A stretch of 64,000 bases of DNA from Chanos chanos (lineage: Eukaryota > Chordata > Actinopteri > Gonorynchiformes > Chanidae), in contig NC_044498.1 in the NCBI RefSeq assembly GCF_902362185.1, positions 43,683,036-43,747,035 of the forward strand, read 5' to 3'. Numbering within the stretch: the first letter of the stretch is position 1; every line of letters starts with the position of its first letter. A model generated the notes under the pieces. The model did not search any database. It was given only the letters and a program-made list of their open reading frames with translations, and was not told where the DNA came from. A program made the translations under genes and the position numbers. Below, piece after piece: positions 48,922 through 61,421 of this stretch.

Positions 48922-51386
48922 ATGGCAGACACGGCAAAAATTCAGAACGTAAGTACCATTACAACTGTATTTATTTCTATGGCTGTGCGGTTTTGCCGGG
49001 TGAGTTAGAGCAGTTAGTCACTCACACTGGGTTTTGTTCACATTGGATCCAATATCATCAAGCGCAGTGCGTTTATGTTCCTAAATGTGAATACGGTTGC
49101 AGCAACCCATTTCTTTTACACGAATATATAATTACATTTGCACCAAGAAATTGATGTGACTGAGCAGTAATCTTGGGACAGTGTTTAAGCATAGCGAATA
49201 AATCTTTCCGTTGGCCGTTTTCCTCATTATTAGTAAATTAAGTAACGTTTTATATTGATGTTAAATTGGCTGGACCGGATAATTTGGTGACTCATTCCAA
49301 CGACTGAATCATGTTTCTTATTCATGGAGTCATTGTTGAGCTGTTCGGCTGTCTGGCACTACCCACAGGAGGAAGACTATGTCGGAGAGATCAAAGGGGG
49401 TCTGAGACCTGCAATGAGATTGACTGTGATGGGCATTGTTCACAAGCAGCCAAAGAGGTACGCTGGACACACCTGTCTCTGCACTCTATCAATGTCTTCA
49501 GCTCGTTTAAACTCACTTGTCTCCCAGAATATGGAATGGATCAGTTCATTGAAAATGTGGAGCGCGTTCCACAGCTGAATGTCCGCCGGCGGTATTATTG
49601 ACAATGTGCCGATTGTACTCTCTCACAAACCAAGTCAACGTTCAAGTTCACTGGGACGGTTAAAGACCGTGGGTGTCAACAGGACGCAAATAACCGATAC
49701 TGAAAGTATTTTGAGATGAAATTATTCAAGAACCCTTGAAATTATTCAGTTTCGTACAACAATCTCATATCCATTCAACGTCTATTTGAAATAACTAAAA
49801 CATTCTTCTGTGTCTACTTGTCGTTCCAGTATTACCATTGCTTGATTTCCCAGAGTGGGAAAATCCAGAGGGAAAAGCTTAAACCCTTGAGGGGCTTTTG
49901 AGAATGTTCGAACGAGATATGATCGCTTTTCCCTTATTTGGAATTACATTGGGAAAGCTTACAATTTCGTATTCCATGGGATGTGTAAACGGTTCCAAAA
50001 GTTCTTTTTTAGTAACGCAGTCTAATTCCTATCCAAATCAAATAGTGCTTGGCCCACTCACCTTCGAACGCTCAATTACCAACCAGTTATTTTGATGCCG
50101 CTACATGCCATGCGTTTACGTAAAGCTGTTTACAAAAACTGGAGTAGTGTGACAGAGTTTATCTATGACCCTGTCAAATTAAGAAGTCCTTTCTTATTTT
50201 ATTATGGGGTACATGCAACGTAAAACGGTTATACCTCTAAAATTCCAGCAGGGGTCACTATTATACCATACCATTTTGTCTATCTGAGCCATGAAGAATT
50301 TGGTGATGAGTAACCGCATTGTGTTTGGTAGAAGTTGCCCTTTTGATACAATTTGACATCTTTCTGACATATTTTCGCCTAACACGGTCAAGAAGAGTTT
50401 CTTTTTGCACACTACCCTTAAATCAGCGTAGTGTACATAAATAGGACAAAGTACAGTATACATATTGCGCTGTTCTGTACGGCATTGAGCATTGCAGAAT
50501 CTCATTGTATTTGAATGCTCACTGTATCTTGGTTACATATGGTAATAAACAACGCTACTCACTACTAAAGGTATCTTCTATAAACACTAACCTTTCTAAC
50601 CCTTGACCTCTCCTGTTCGTTCCCTCTCTGCAGTATGGTGGTGTCTGTGATCTGTCAGTCACAGAATGACACGGAGGGTGATGTGGGGCTGCAAGTAAGG
50701 ATCAGTTTTTCGGAGAAGGCCGTCCTTCGCAATGCTCGTCTGGCTGGGCAGTGGGGTGCCTCAGAGAGAGCGCTCTCATACTTTCCTTTTGCTGCTGGAG
50801 AGCCTTTCAAGGTACGTACTTTACCTCTGAGCGCTCTGTTTTCCACTTTCTTTTTTCTAAGTTCCGTTTGGATGAATGAAGACCAGGGCTGTTCATGTGA
50901 AGCCACTCCTTTCTTTTATTCAGATTGCTTGTTGCTCAAAGGAAGCCATAATGCTTTGAGTAACACTTTGAGACAGGGTGTGTGCAGGCAGAGTTCGCTT
51001 TGTGATATACCGATAACCAGTGGTCTACTGCATGTGAGTCTTCTGACACGCACATAGACAGCACGCCTTTTCGCTGACTAATACAGTTCTCTGGAATTCT
51101 TGACCCGCCCCCCCCCCCCCCCCCCCCCCATCCCAACCCCATCTACCCTCTCCTTCCTCCATTCTCTCTCCTTGACATCTCCTTTTTCTGCCTTAACATC
51201 TTTTCCCTGCCTTTTTCTATCTCTTTTACTTCTCTCTCTCAGATGGAGATAGTGTGTGAGCATCAGCAGTTCCGTATCTTGGTGGATGGTCAGCCTCTGT
51301 GTTGTTTTTCCCACCGAATCACTCAGCTGTCCTCCCTCAATGCCCTGAGAGTGGTTGGAGACCTGCATCTAACCAAAGTAGCCTGA
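48922..51386 (+). CDS. lgalsl: Galectin-related protein (LGALSL type)
   Basis: Galectin-fold protein. Four exons: 48922-48948 (MADTAKIQN), 49369-49457, 50634-50811 and 51243-51386, giving 145 residues. Anchors shared with human LGALSL are IKGGLRPAMRLTVMGIVHKQ (human GHIKGGMRPGKKVLVMGIV), YFPFAAGEPF, EIVCEHQQFRILVDGQPLCC and SLNALRVVGDLHLTK. The N terminus is about 27 residues shorter than human LGALSL. The galectin HxNPR sugar motif is missing (ISFSEKAVLRNA in its place), but a Trp and Glu-Arg remain at the stacking position (GQWGASER), where human LGALSL has no Trp. Carbohydrate binding therefore cannot be assumed. There is no signal peptide. Intron 3 contains a 22-C run. It may be the fish 'b' paralogue. 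Confidence 0.88.
51108..51129. repeat. Poly-C run (22 C)
   Basis: Uninterrupted C run in lgalsl intron 3, about 110 bp before exon 4 and followed by a C/T-rich tract. Confidence 0.9.
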
Positions 51387-52550
51387 AGAATATGTACAAT
51401 TATGACCTACACAGGAACACACTGAAATCCCTGTTTAAACAGTGCTAAAATGTGGTGAGAGTTGTCTGAATAGAGAATGGTGAGAAGGTCAATATAGACT
51501 GCCATCCTTCATATACAGTTACTGATTTCTGATTTCTACTTTTAAAAGGTCTCGGTGCCTCATACGCTTTGTGAGAATTACATTCCAGGTTCCTCATTAG
51601 GTTAGCTTTGACTTTGCATGTAAATGTAATATTTGTCATTAGACCAATCCAAACACTGTTCCCAAATCATGCTTGTTTAATTATTGTGATATCACTGGCC
51701 TGAGGCAGACACATAAACATTTCAAAACATTTCAGCACAATATTGGCTCGATATATGTTTACACTGAGTTTACTGATTATCATTACTGGTATATTTACTG
51801 TTTGTACTGAAAAATCCAGCTCTGCTTTTGTGATCTTGGATAAAACACTATTATCATTCTGATGGAAGTTTACAGAAATAATTGAACACATATTCTTGCA
51901 ATAGATATACTAACCGTTTAATCCGCACCATTGTAATTAGTCAGTCTGGTTCATCAATATGACATAATACAAGTGCCTTCATTAGACAATGTAGCCATTC
52001 TAATAGACAAGAATATGTTGATCACTAGTAGTATAGAATGTAGACTGCGAGACCAAGTGAGTTTCTAAGGAATCATATCATATAGTGTTAGCTAGTAAGC
52101 AAGTGGTTTTATGTTGAAAGGGTGTTTCTCTTTGTTAATTGGGTGTGACATTCTATGGATAAGAATTACTGAACTATACCATGCTGCATTTAAACAATGA
52201 TATTAAAATTTTCTTTGGAGGGGGGTCTGTTTTGTACCAGTAAAATCCAACTTTGCGTGTCACGCCAGTGCTTCTAACTGAATAACACGTAATTAAGTAA
52301 ACACTTTTTTGTGGTTACTTTGAATGTACGAAGACTGGATAAAAGGCAGGGTTTGGTGTTTGGCATATATCAGGTGATAAAAAATACTTTGGTGCTATGA
52401 ACACAAGTTCCACCACAGCAATCTAATCTGTGTTTTGATGTCCCTGTTTTGACCCTGTGAACCCTGTGAACTACTATGTAATGGCTGCAATATTGCAAAA
52501 ACTATACATTTGATTAAAAAACATTTTATAAACGAATCAAGCCTGTTGTG

Positions 52551-52552
<2 letters not shown>

Positions 52553-52583
<31 letters not shown>
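52553..52583. repeat. (GT)n microsatellite
   Basis: About 15 GT units, then CACACGTGTG and a (GA)n tract to about 52630. Confidence 0.95.
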
Positions 52584-52587
<4 letters not shown>

Positions 52588-52981
52588 GCGCACACGTGTG
52601 TGTGTGAGAGCGAGAGAGAGAGAGAGAGAAAGTAAAATCATGAAAGATGCTCTGAGCGAATAGGTGGAGGACATCTGAGGCATCTCAGAAGAGCATTCTT
52701 AGAATTACAGTTATTGCACTTAACACTATAATGCTGCTGGTGGGTTAAGATACTTTTTTGATACAGCTAAACAGATACCTTCACCTTTAAAATACACACA
52801 CGGTTGAACAGCAAGAACAACAAGTGAACAGCACTGCCTCTTCCCGTCTCCTCTTTTTCAAAACCACCACAGATATAACCATACTGAAAGGACAGAGGCA
52901 GGCAGAGGCTTGCCTATAGTTAGGCATTCTGAAGCAGACAGTCGGATCGAGACGTTTTGGTCAAATTCAATACAAAAGGTC

Positions 52982-52987
52982 TTTATT
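52982..52987 (-). terminator. Candidate plek2 polyadenylation signal
   Basis: TTTATT on the plus strand is AATAAA on the minus strand, 323 bp past the plek2 stop. Confidence 0.55.
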
Positions 52988-53309
52988 ACATTCATTGAAT
53001 GTATAACTCACACTTCTATATACAACATAATACTAAAAAAATTTTTTACTTAAAAAAAGTGCTCGCAGGTGGAGATCAACGGTAGGATAGCAAAGCTCTT
53101 TTTGGGTACAGCCTTTCTTAGAACCAGACTAAAAGAAACACAGCTGTGCCCTGCGTTATGTCAAAACCATTATTTTAACATTTCCCTAAAATCCAAATTT
53201 GGCTTACGGATGGTCATAGAGAATGTGTTACTGTTATGTTTTGACTGAATGACTGAAAAAGCTTCAGCGTTGCCAAAGCAGGTCAGATAGTGCCTGATTG
53301 GAATCAGGC

Positions 53310-56300
53310 TTATGTGTACTGCTTGATGGCTTCAATCCAGTCTATCCTCTCCTGTTGGGTGGGAGCCTGGATGTAGTAATGTATGTCTGATTGGGTGATT
53401 ATCTTAAACAAGTTGCCCTGTACATTACCCTTTACACCTGTAAAAGAGACAAAGGCAGTGTTAGATTACCATGCAGTAAACACTGCTCTGTGCTGTAAAC
53501 ACCATCATGTTCCCATGACAACAATGCTTGAGTAAGACTTACCTCAGGGAATAGATTAGTACTTGTGTGAAAGCCACATGTACTAAACTATAAAAAAAAA
53601 ACTGCCCATTTGCGGTGACTGTTGTTTAAACATGTTATGTGAATTATGAAACATCTTCCAATTATATACTTCTACGATGTTATCCATTGGAAATACCTTG
53701 AGAATGTCTTTTGAGCAAGCTCAAACACCAACACACACCCAGGAGGCATTCCATAAAATAGGATTTTTCAGTTGGGGGTGCTTTGACATACCACTCACGT
53801 TCACTGGCTAACTGAGAGATCCCAACCTACGGATTATGCTTGAGAACAAAAATACCTGCACCTTTTCCCATAATCCCTGTTCACCCACACACATCCACAC
53901 CTTCGTATAAGAGGTTTTGAGTGACTCACCTGAGGGAATGCCATTGTCATCCAGTGCAGACACCAGACAGCCACGCAAAGAGAAGCCGCCAGCTGGGATG
54001 AGGTCATCCTGAGGGAGTCAAGACACCACAGGAAGTGGACGAGTCAATACACAAACAAACTAGGCAATGGAGGAGTCAAAGCGAAAATGAATCTCCAAAA
54101 AAGGCAGGTGTGTTCATAGCAACGTACACGGCTGCATTTGATGTCATCCTTATGCTGAATTCACAGGAAATGATGTCCTGGCACACCTTGTGCAATTAAG
54201 CGCCTGATAATTTTACAGAAAAGAGCTCTAAGAAGCCTGTATGCTTACTTTAGTGGGGTCGTAATAGTGCAAGAAGTCAGGGTCTGCTCGCAGCACAAAG
54301 AGACGGACCTTCCAGTTCTTTCTCTTGTGTCCCTAAAACAAAGAAACACAAGCGTAAGTTTTATTATCATTTTATTATCATCTCACAAAATACTGAACTC
54401 CCATTGGTCATGCACTTCAGTATCAAACTGTTCTCTAAGACATATCAGTCCCTTAGTTTATTGTCTGTTTTTCAGTATCCACAACAAGCTTTTTCAGCTG
54501 CTCTCTTTGATCTCTAGTTTGGGCACCGGTGTGCTAATAGAAGCAACTATAAACACATGATATGAACTGCCTTTAGTTGAACATGTTAGTCATCAGTACC
54601 CTGATCAGTGGTTAGAGCTAGTTCTTACCTGTTTCAAAAGATAGCCTCTCTTTTGCACTTTTCCACTCAGCTCTATGGCTGACAGTGTCTTTTCTGCCTT
54701 CACGCTCCCTCGTTTGTTAAAGTTCTCTGATTGCTGACAAAAAGTGATGGTTTCAGTTACTAAGTGGCATCAGCTCATTTGTGAATAAAAGTATTGAGTT
54801 ACACAAAACACTAAAAATCAAATTAGTGCAGACACAGCACTTATATTCTTTCTATTTCCTTAGCAGATCAGAGAAAGTATTCGAGCAGTGAACAGTATTC
54901 GAAGCAGAGAGGAAAGGAGGCAACTTACAAAGCTGTAGAGAGCGGAAGAGTCATCAAGAAACTGTTGCCCGAGCGCAGCTGTGCGTATTGCCTCCACACT
55001 TCTGATCCCCAAGGGCCGAACAAAACCCTCCTCCAATACAGCTGAGGCTAATGTCACCGCTTCCATCCGTGTCAGAGCCAACTGCATAAACACCAGCCAA
55101 TCTATCATCTCTGAGCCTATTGTACACACACAGACACACACACACACAAGACATAAATCATAAATGACTGATGCAATATTATTGAATGTTCTGCCAAGCG
55201 CTTGCGAAAACATCAATAAAACGAACTTTTATACTACAGGCATTGAGAGGAATTCATTTTTCAAAGGTACTTTGAGATTGTAGAATCTGCCAACATCTCA
55301 AACAAGTTTTTCCCTCATTTTAGAGTATTCAGTTCCTAGAATTATCTAACATGTTTTATAGTAGTGGTCCTTATACTGTTATAGCAGTATACATTTTTAT
55401 TCTTAATGCCTTGTGATGTGGCTATGATGCATATGGACAAACCTGAGAAACAGTTGCTGTAACCATTGCCTTGCTCAATGTGGTTGGTCAGTCTGATACC
55501 ACTGTGAACGTCATACATAGCGTCCACCACCTGACTGATAAAATACCAAAGGACAAAGCCGACAGTTAGTATGTTAACGACATATTCAAGATATAATGAA
55601 ATGAGGGGTTTGCATACAGAAATGGGGACCTTATATGAAGTAAATACTTGTCTATAATGACAAGTCTAAGATATAGCAAGTGGTTTTTTCACATTAACTC
55701 ACGTGAGATTGACATTGTGAAGTTGTAAAGGACTTGGAGTTTTGGGTTCAGGTGAGGGAGAGTTCTTGGCATCACCTGACCGGAGCTTCTCGACTGCGGC
55801 ACCAATGGCTGCAGCCCATTCATCTCGCTCCTCTCTGGAACATGCTTCCAGGAAGTACTCTTCTGAAGTGTTGGTCTCCAACTTCAGGACCAGCTGAGGG
55901 GGTTTTATAGGTTTGTGGTTACTATGACGACCAGCTTGGGTCCCTCAGATTACCACTAACCTCTTTCGTTATAAACAGAATAACAATACTGAGCTCTTCA
56001 TCATTTATAACCTCCACTTATTTGTGGGAAACTTCTTTACTTGATGTGAACACATTTTTAGTTTTCTTCTACTCAACACAATCGCTCCAGAGGAGAGCAT
56101 CTGTTGTGTAAATGAAACTGCAATTGTAATTGAAATCAAATCAGTATTCAAACATACAGTGGACCTGCATGTACACATCTTATGGCTTCACAAAATTCAG
56201 TATAAAGTACATTGTTCCTCACTGCGCTTTATTAGGAATGACCTCGACATATGCAAGACATCTTGAGTATGGCTTTGTGACTCTATACTCAGCCAGAGCT

Positions 56301-56964
56301 CACAAAATAGTAAAGTCCTGACAAAATTCATTGACAAAAGTCAAGGACAGACAAGTATGGCAGAATAAAGCCAATTAGTCAACGCTCTCTGTGTGGAAGG
56401 AAATAAATTAAAAAACCTCTTGTGCTGACAGTTCAGAACGGATTCGGAATGATACTTCCAATACATTAAAATGGTCACGAGGTTCTCCATTTATAAGCTG
56501 AAGCTATGAATATCATTTCCAGCAAGGCGGAGGCGTGTGGTTTGGCTATCCTCCGTACATAAGTCTTTCTAACAAGGAATCTCCTAACCAGCAGCATCAA
56601 ATAAGTGATTCAATATGAGGCTTCATCTTACCGGTTTGTTCTCGTACTCCAAATAAGGGCAGGTGATAACACAGTTAGTTATAGGTATTGTTCCTCGATG
56701 ACAGGAGTCCCGTTTGCCATTTTCATATCTGTAATAAAGAAGTTTGTCCGGTCGTAGAACAAACCAGCGAATCTTCCAATTGTGAATAACGTGACCCTTC
56801 AGACAAACAGAGAAAGTATTAACATTAAAAATAGATATTATATATATTATTGCAAATATCGCCTGTCAAGAAATAGTTTAAAGGCAGTCAGCTCATCTTA
56901 CTCGTTTCACCAAAAATCCCTCTTTCAGGGTTGAACTGCGCTGGTCTGTGCTCATGGTTTTCAT
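53310..56964 (-). CDS. plek2: Pleckstrin-2
   Basis: Phosphoinositide-binding adaptor linked to actin remodelling. Nine exons, read leftward: 56964-56902, 56796-56632, 55893-55703, 55534-55443, 55116-54929, 54733-54629, 54332-54249, 54008-53930 and 53437-53310, giving 364 residues (human PLEK2 353). Domain order is PH (about 14-113; KEGFLVKRGHVIHNWKIRWF), DEP (about 141-230; VVDAMYDVHSGIRLTN to FLDDSSALYSF) and PH (about 255-362; VQKRGYLLKQGHKRKNWKVR). The C terminus (IHYYIQAPTQQERIDWIEAI) matches PLEK2 better than PLEK. An alternative in-frame ATG is at 56955. A Pro/Ser insert (DAKNSPSPEPKTPSPLQ) sits between PH1 and DEP. The neighbour differs from human, where PLEK2 lies near EIF2S1 and TMEM229B. 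Confidence 0.96.
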
Positions 56965-58635
56965 TTCTGTCGTGTAAGATAGACTCGCCGCTGCCTCCCT
57001 TTTTAATAAAGGCAGAGCACCTTGAAACTTACGTCACCAGGTATTCCACACCCCGCGCTCTATCGCGCTCGAGGTCGACAAGTTAAAGCGTCAGGGGCCT
57101 TGAATAACCCTGCTAAAGGATTGTGATTAAAAACTATGACACACCCTGAGATAAGTTTTTTAATGTTGTCATGGATGCAAAATATTTGAAATAGCCAAGG
57201 AAAAACTCAACCAAGCATTCAAGAAAATGAGCATTTTAAAAACAGGATGTGAAATTATAACTGTAAGTGGACTTCAATCTATGAGTCACAGTGACTAAAA
57301 TGAAAACCGTCTATATTATTGCGTCGGCGAATGATGATGATGATGATGATGAAAGCGCTGACAGTGTGCTCCTCTCAACTTGGGAAAGTAATTGAGAGAT
57401 GAATTTCATTTTGGTTTATTTTTGACAAAGTGAAATCAATCGAAGGATCAAGCTACCGTCGTGCTTAGGTCTAAACACTGAAGTGGATCTTTCTGGGGGG
57501 GCAGTTTGCCTTGTCATCGTGGATATTACATTAGTGTACCGTTTTCTCGATGAAAATCCATTTGTATACGTGTCTCACGTTTCTGACGGAGGTGGTCGTC
57601 CTTTCTGCAAAATTATTTTTCTGTATGTTCATCATTCCATTCATTTAAACATGAGCCCCTCGTTCAATAGACGGAAAACACCCTTTGATTTAGAGATCTA
57701 TCCCCATATTTGCCCTTCACCTATGTGTCCCTTCTTAACTAGTGTCCTCACACCAAACCCTGTACAAGTGTGATCAGAAAAGTTACATTTTGATCTCATC
57801 TAATGACAGCAGCTGGTTGGAATCAAGTTTCTGACACTGACCAGTTTATTCAAGACAGTTGTTCTATTATGTGCTTTCAGTAGAGATTTTCCAACTGACA
57901 ACCCTGTCAGCATGGAAGTGGTGCCTGATGGTGTAGTTGGAAATTCTGTGGCCCAAACAGTCAGCAATATTCTGTAGTTCTATAACAATTACCCATGTAT
58001 TTTTCTTGTCCTTTGTCAGGAAGGTTTGCCACTGTGAGGGATAAAGGTATTTATTACAGCACACAAGTCTTTGTTGGATATCATATCATTGAACATACGG
58101 GCCTTCCCATTGAGGAGGTTGGCAGTTATATTAAATCTGTTCAGAGTATGAAAAAATGGAAGTTCCTTTAGGAAGAAGTATTGGGCCACTTGATTTTTTT
58201 TAGCCTAAGAATGTTTGTACGAGCATTTAAAATGCGGTGTTCTGAACACTTACTGAGCATTATACCTCTATTATTCATTTTATACAAACTTCTTTGTTCA
58301 CATTTACTGAAAAATTTGCTTAAAAATATGTTTTTCGTCAAGATTCATAGTGTTTTGTTACTGCTATTGGAGTCCAACACATTCAGGTTACCAGGGCAGG
58401 CTGCATAAATAAACATAAAAAGCCTTTTTACCTCTAGGGGGAGCTCTGACCATGGAATCAAATCCAGTGTCAGTAAAACTGACCAAACTCAACAATGTCT
58501 GTTTAGGTTACATTCTGTAATATAACTGACACGGAAAACAAACATTTTTGTTTTAGTATGTTCACACACGTTGTTGAACCACTCTTTTATGTGCATAAAT
58601 TCTTATCCTTTAATCTTATTCATTACACCAATTAT

Positions 58636-58885
<250 letters not shown>

Positions 58886-59154
58886 TACAACGATAACAGC
58901 TAAAATGAATCAGTTTTGATGAATAATAGAATAGTAAGACCAGCTAGCTCAATCAGGCTTCATTGCAGAAATCATGTTGTACTGATGTAATGCTCATATG
59001 ATACACTGTGATGTCATGTGTGACAAACTCCTGTAAAAACTGAACCCCTGTCTGAGTTAGCACATACACACATAACATTCCTCAAAATTTCGACTGATGT
59101 TGTGAGTGCATGTCATTTTGCTCTGTGTGTGCAAGATCATGCTTGCACCCAGGT

Positions 59155-59170
59155 GTTTGTGTGTGTGCGT

Positions 59171-59209
<39 letters not shown>
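59155..59209. repeat. (GT)n microsatellite, interrupted
   Basis: GT run with two short interruptions (GC and TT). Confidence 0.9.
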
Positions 59210-59210
<1 letters not shown>

Positions 59211-61237
59211 ATGATTTGAAAGCGGTGAAGTGCATGCAAGCGTAAACATGTTTATGCACTAGGGTGTACGTGCGTCTTGGTTGAGTTCCTTGCTGTTCCC
59301 CATTTGAAGGAGCTTGGAATTCAGATCCTGGAGTCCAAGTTGTAACCTAGGAACTGAGACTCTGATCCTCTTTTTATTACAAAGCCAAGTGAACACACAC
59401 AACCACACACACAGGCCTACACAGGCAGCCACTCATCCTCATTGGTCACAGCTGTGTCTGGGTGTGTGTTTGCGAGCTTAAAAAAGAGAAGTAGGATGTT
59501 TTAACTGAATGTCTGAATGAAAGAAAAAAAAACCCTAAAATTTACAAAGGTTTTTCAGTTATTTCCAACTAAACATAAATCGTGAGAAACACGTAGTTAA
59601 CTGCTGGTCTGGGGTCAGTACTGAAACACTTTTCTCAATGCTTGGCTTTAAAAAGGTGTCAGTGTGAAACTCCTAAGAATATATATGACAACATAACATG
59701 TGTGAGGGTTATGACTGAATATGAGATGAGTCTACAATTCCTAAAAGTGTCTGTATGTAAGTGCTTATATTCACCAAGCTTCTGAACATGACCAATAAAC
59801 CAATCACTGATAGATGTAAGAGGCCTCTCCCCCAGCTGAGCACACTGTACTCACTCAGTGATTGTGAGGTTGCCATGGATTCCATTCATGACACACCCAC
59901 AAACACACCCCTGTGGCAGGAGAATTACGCATATCTCCTGTTCTATGACAATGTACTGTCAGCTACTTCAAACTGTATCAGAGTCTGACTACTGGATGTT
60001 TTTTTTTTATAAAAAAAAATACATGTAGCCATTGGCCATAAAGCACCTACAAGGTTCTGCTAACTCACACTTGACTGTTGCCAAAGAAGCAACAGTAACA
60101 TTTGTGTATATTTGAAATAGGATTTTGGTTTACTTTGGTAGAAAGTAGGCACAGAAAAGCATCTAACATTTTTTTTTTTTAATTTTATGCTTCATGTAAA
60201 CGGGTATTCATCTGCCACTGTGTTTTTGCTTTAAACTATAGTGTGATTCTCTTCTACACACACATACCCACACAAATCCACGCATTCCTTTTTATCTCTC
60301 CAATCAGCTGTCTGTGACTTGCCAGAGCTGGAAGCAGAACAGAGACGCAAAGAGAGGTGTGTCAAAGATACAGCGTGTCTAACTATTAACCCTACTTAAA
60401 TAGCTGTTACGTAAATGATAATCTTGATAAGAAAACCTCCCGGATGTGCTGTATTTTTGACAGAGCGGATCATGCTCAGGATTCTGTCCCTCTGACATGA
60501 ATGTATATACTTGCATATGTGTGGACACGCTAATTCGCTAATGCTCGTCAACTCAGTAAGTTAGATACGCACACTTACACAACCACACACACACACACTG
60601 ATCTATTCACAAACAGACACTCTGACAAACCCTTTTTTGCAGCTAGACACAGTCTATCGGACATACCGGCTACACAGCTTCCCACCTCATAGGTTTTCGG
60701 GTGTCTTACAGCCAGCAACAGAAAGCCACACCATTCAACTATCAAATCACACCAGTACAATGATTACATCACAGATAAAAACCCTGCGGTTTGTGCGTAA
60801 GAGCCAATTGGCTCAATCATTTCCATTCTACTTTTGGACATTTCTCAGCGATGAGTAAACTCCTGGACGCTGCTGAACAGAAGAAACGAGGCTGGACATC
60901 TGCTGCTTTTTTTTGTTTTCCTTTGAAATGACGCTAAATGTTCAGTGACCAGTTTTGCAGGGAGTGCCTGTTTGAACAACTCCAACTTGAGAGCGGCTGA
61001 AAAGTACATGCCCTCTCTCATTGGACAAAGCGGTTAGATTATACAGTCCTTTAAAATGTTTAAAATTTTGTAGAAAAATTATTTAGCCTGTACACATCTT
61101 CGCTAAACTTGTGGTTTAAATCCAGACACCGATCAAAATGTGCAGGCAACAGAGTTAAAGTTTGTGAAGTAATAAGCAGTTCAAATATCTCTTATAGAAG
61201 GATGCTGTTCTTACTGCTTAGGATTGGAAACAAGAAC

Positions 61238-61421
61238 CAGAGGTGGTAGAAGTAAAAGCAGAAGTACTCTTGCTGAAAAAAAAACCGACAACCATTTTTG
61301 TAAATTATAAGCAAGTGACTAATTCACTCTTACTTAAGTAATATTCGTGAGGGATATTTTAACTCTACTTAGAGTAATTTATTTTTTTTTAGCAAAGGTA
61401 CTTTTACTTGTGCCACCTCTG
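61238..61421. mobile_element. Non-autonomous hAT-type MITE (184 bp)
   Basis: The ends are inverted: CAGAGGTGG at 61238 and CCACCTCTG ending at 61421, with further AAGTAAAAG/CTTTTACTT symmetry inside. Flanking 8-bp copies ACAAGAAC (61230-61237) and GCAAGAAC (61422-61429) differ by one base. An 8-bp target duplication and a CAGAGGTGG terminus are hAT hallmarks, and the interior resembles a fish repeat rich in AAGTA words. No transposase is encoded. The near-intact duplication argues for a fairly young insertion. Confidence 0.85.

Larger units (their letters stand above)
51387..53309. other. Convergent lgalsl/plek2 3' region
   Basis: Probable 3' UTRs of both genes. A (GT)n run lies at 52553-52583, followed by (GA)n. 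An ATTAAA near 52513 just before this GT-rich stretch could end lgalsl, and a reverse AATAAA at 52982-52987 fits plek2. No other coding signal. Confidence 0.55.

Noticed and set aside
57483-57773. 96-codon plus-strand ORF upstream of plek2
   Set aside because: No family resemblance, no splice context and mixed hydrophobic text; likely chance.
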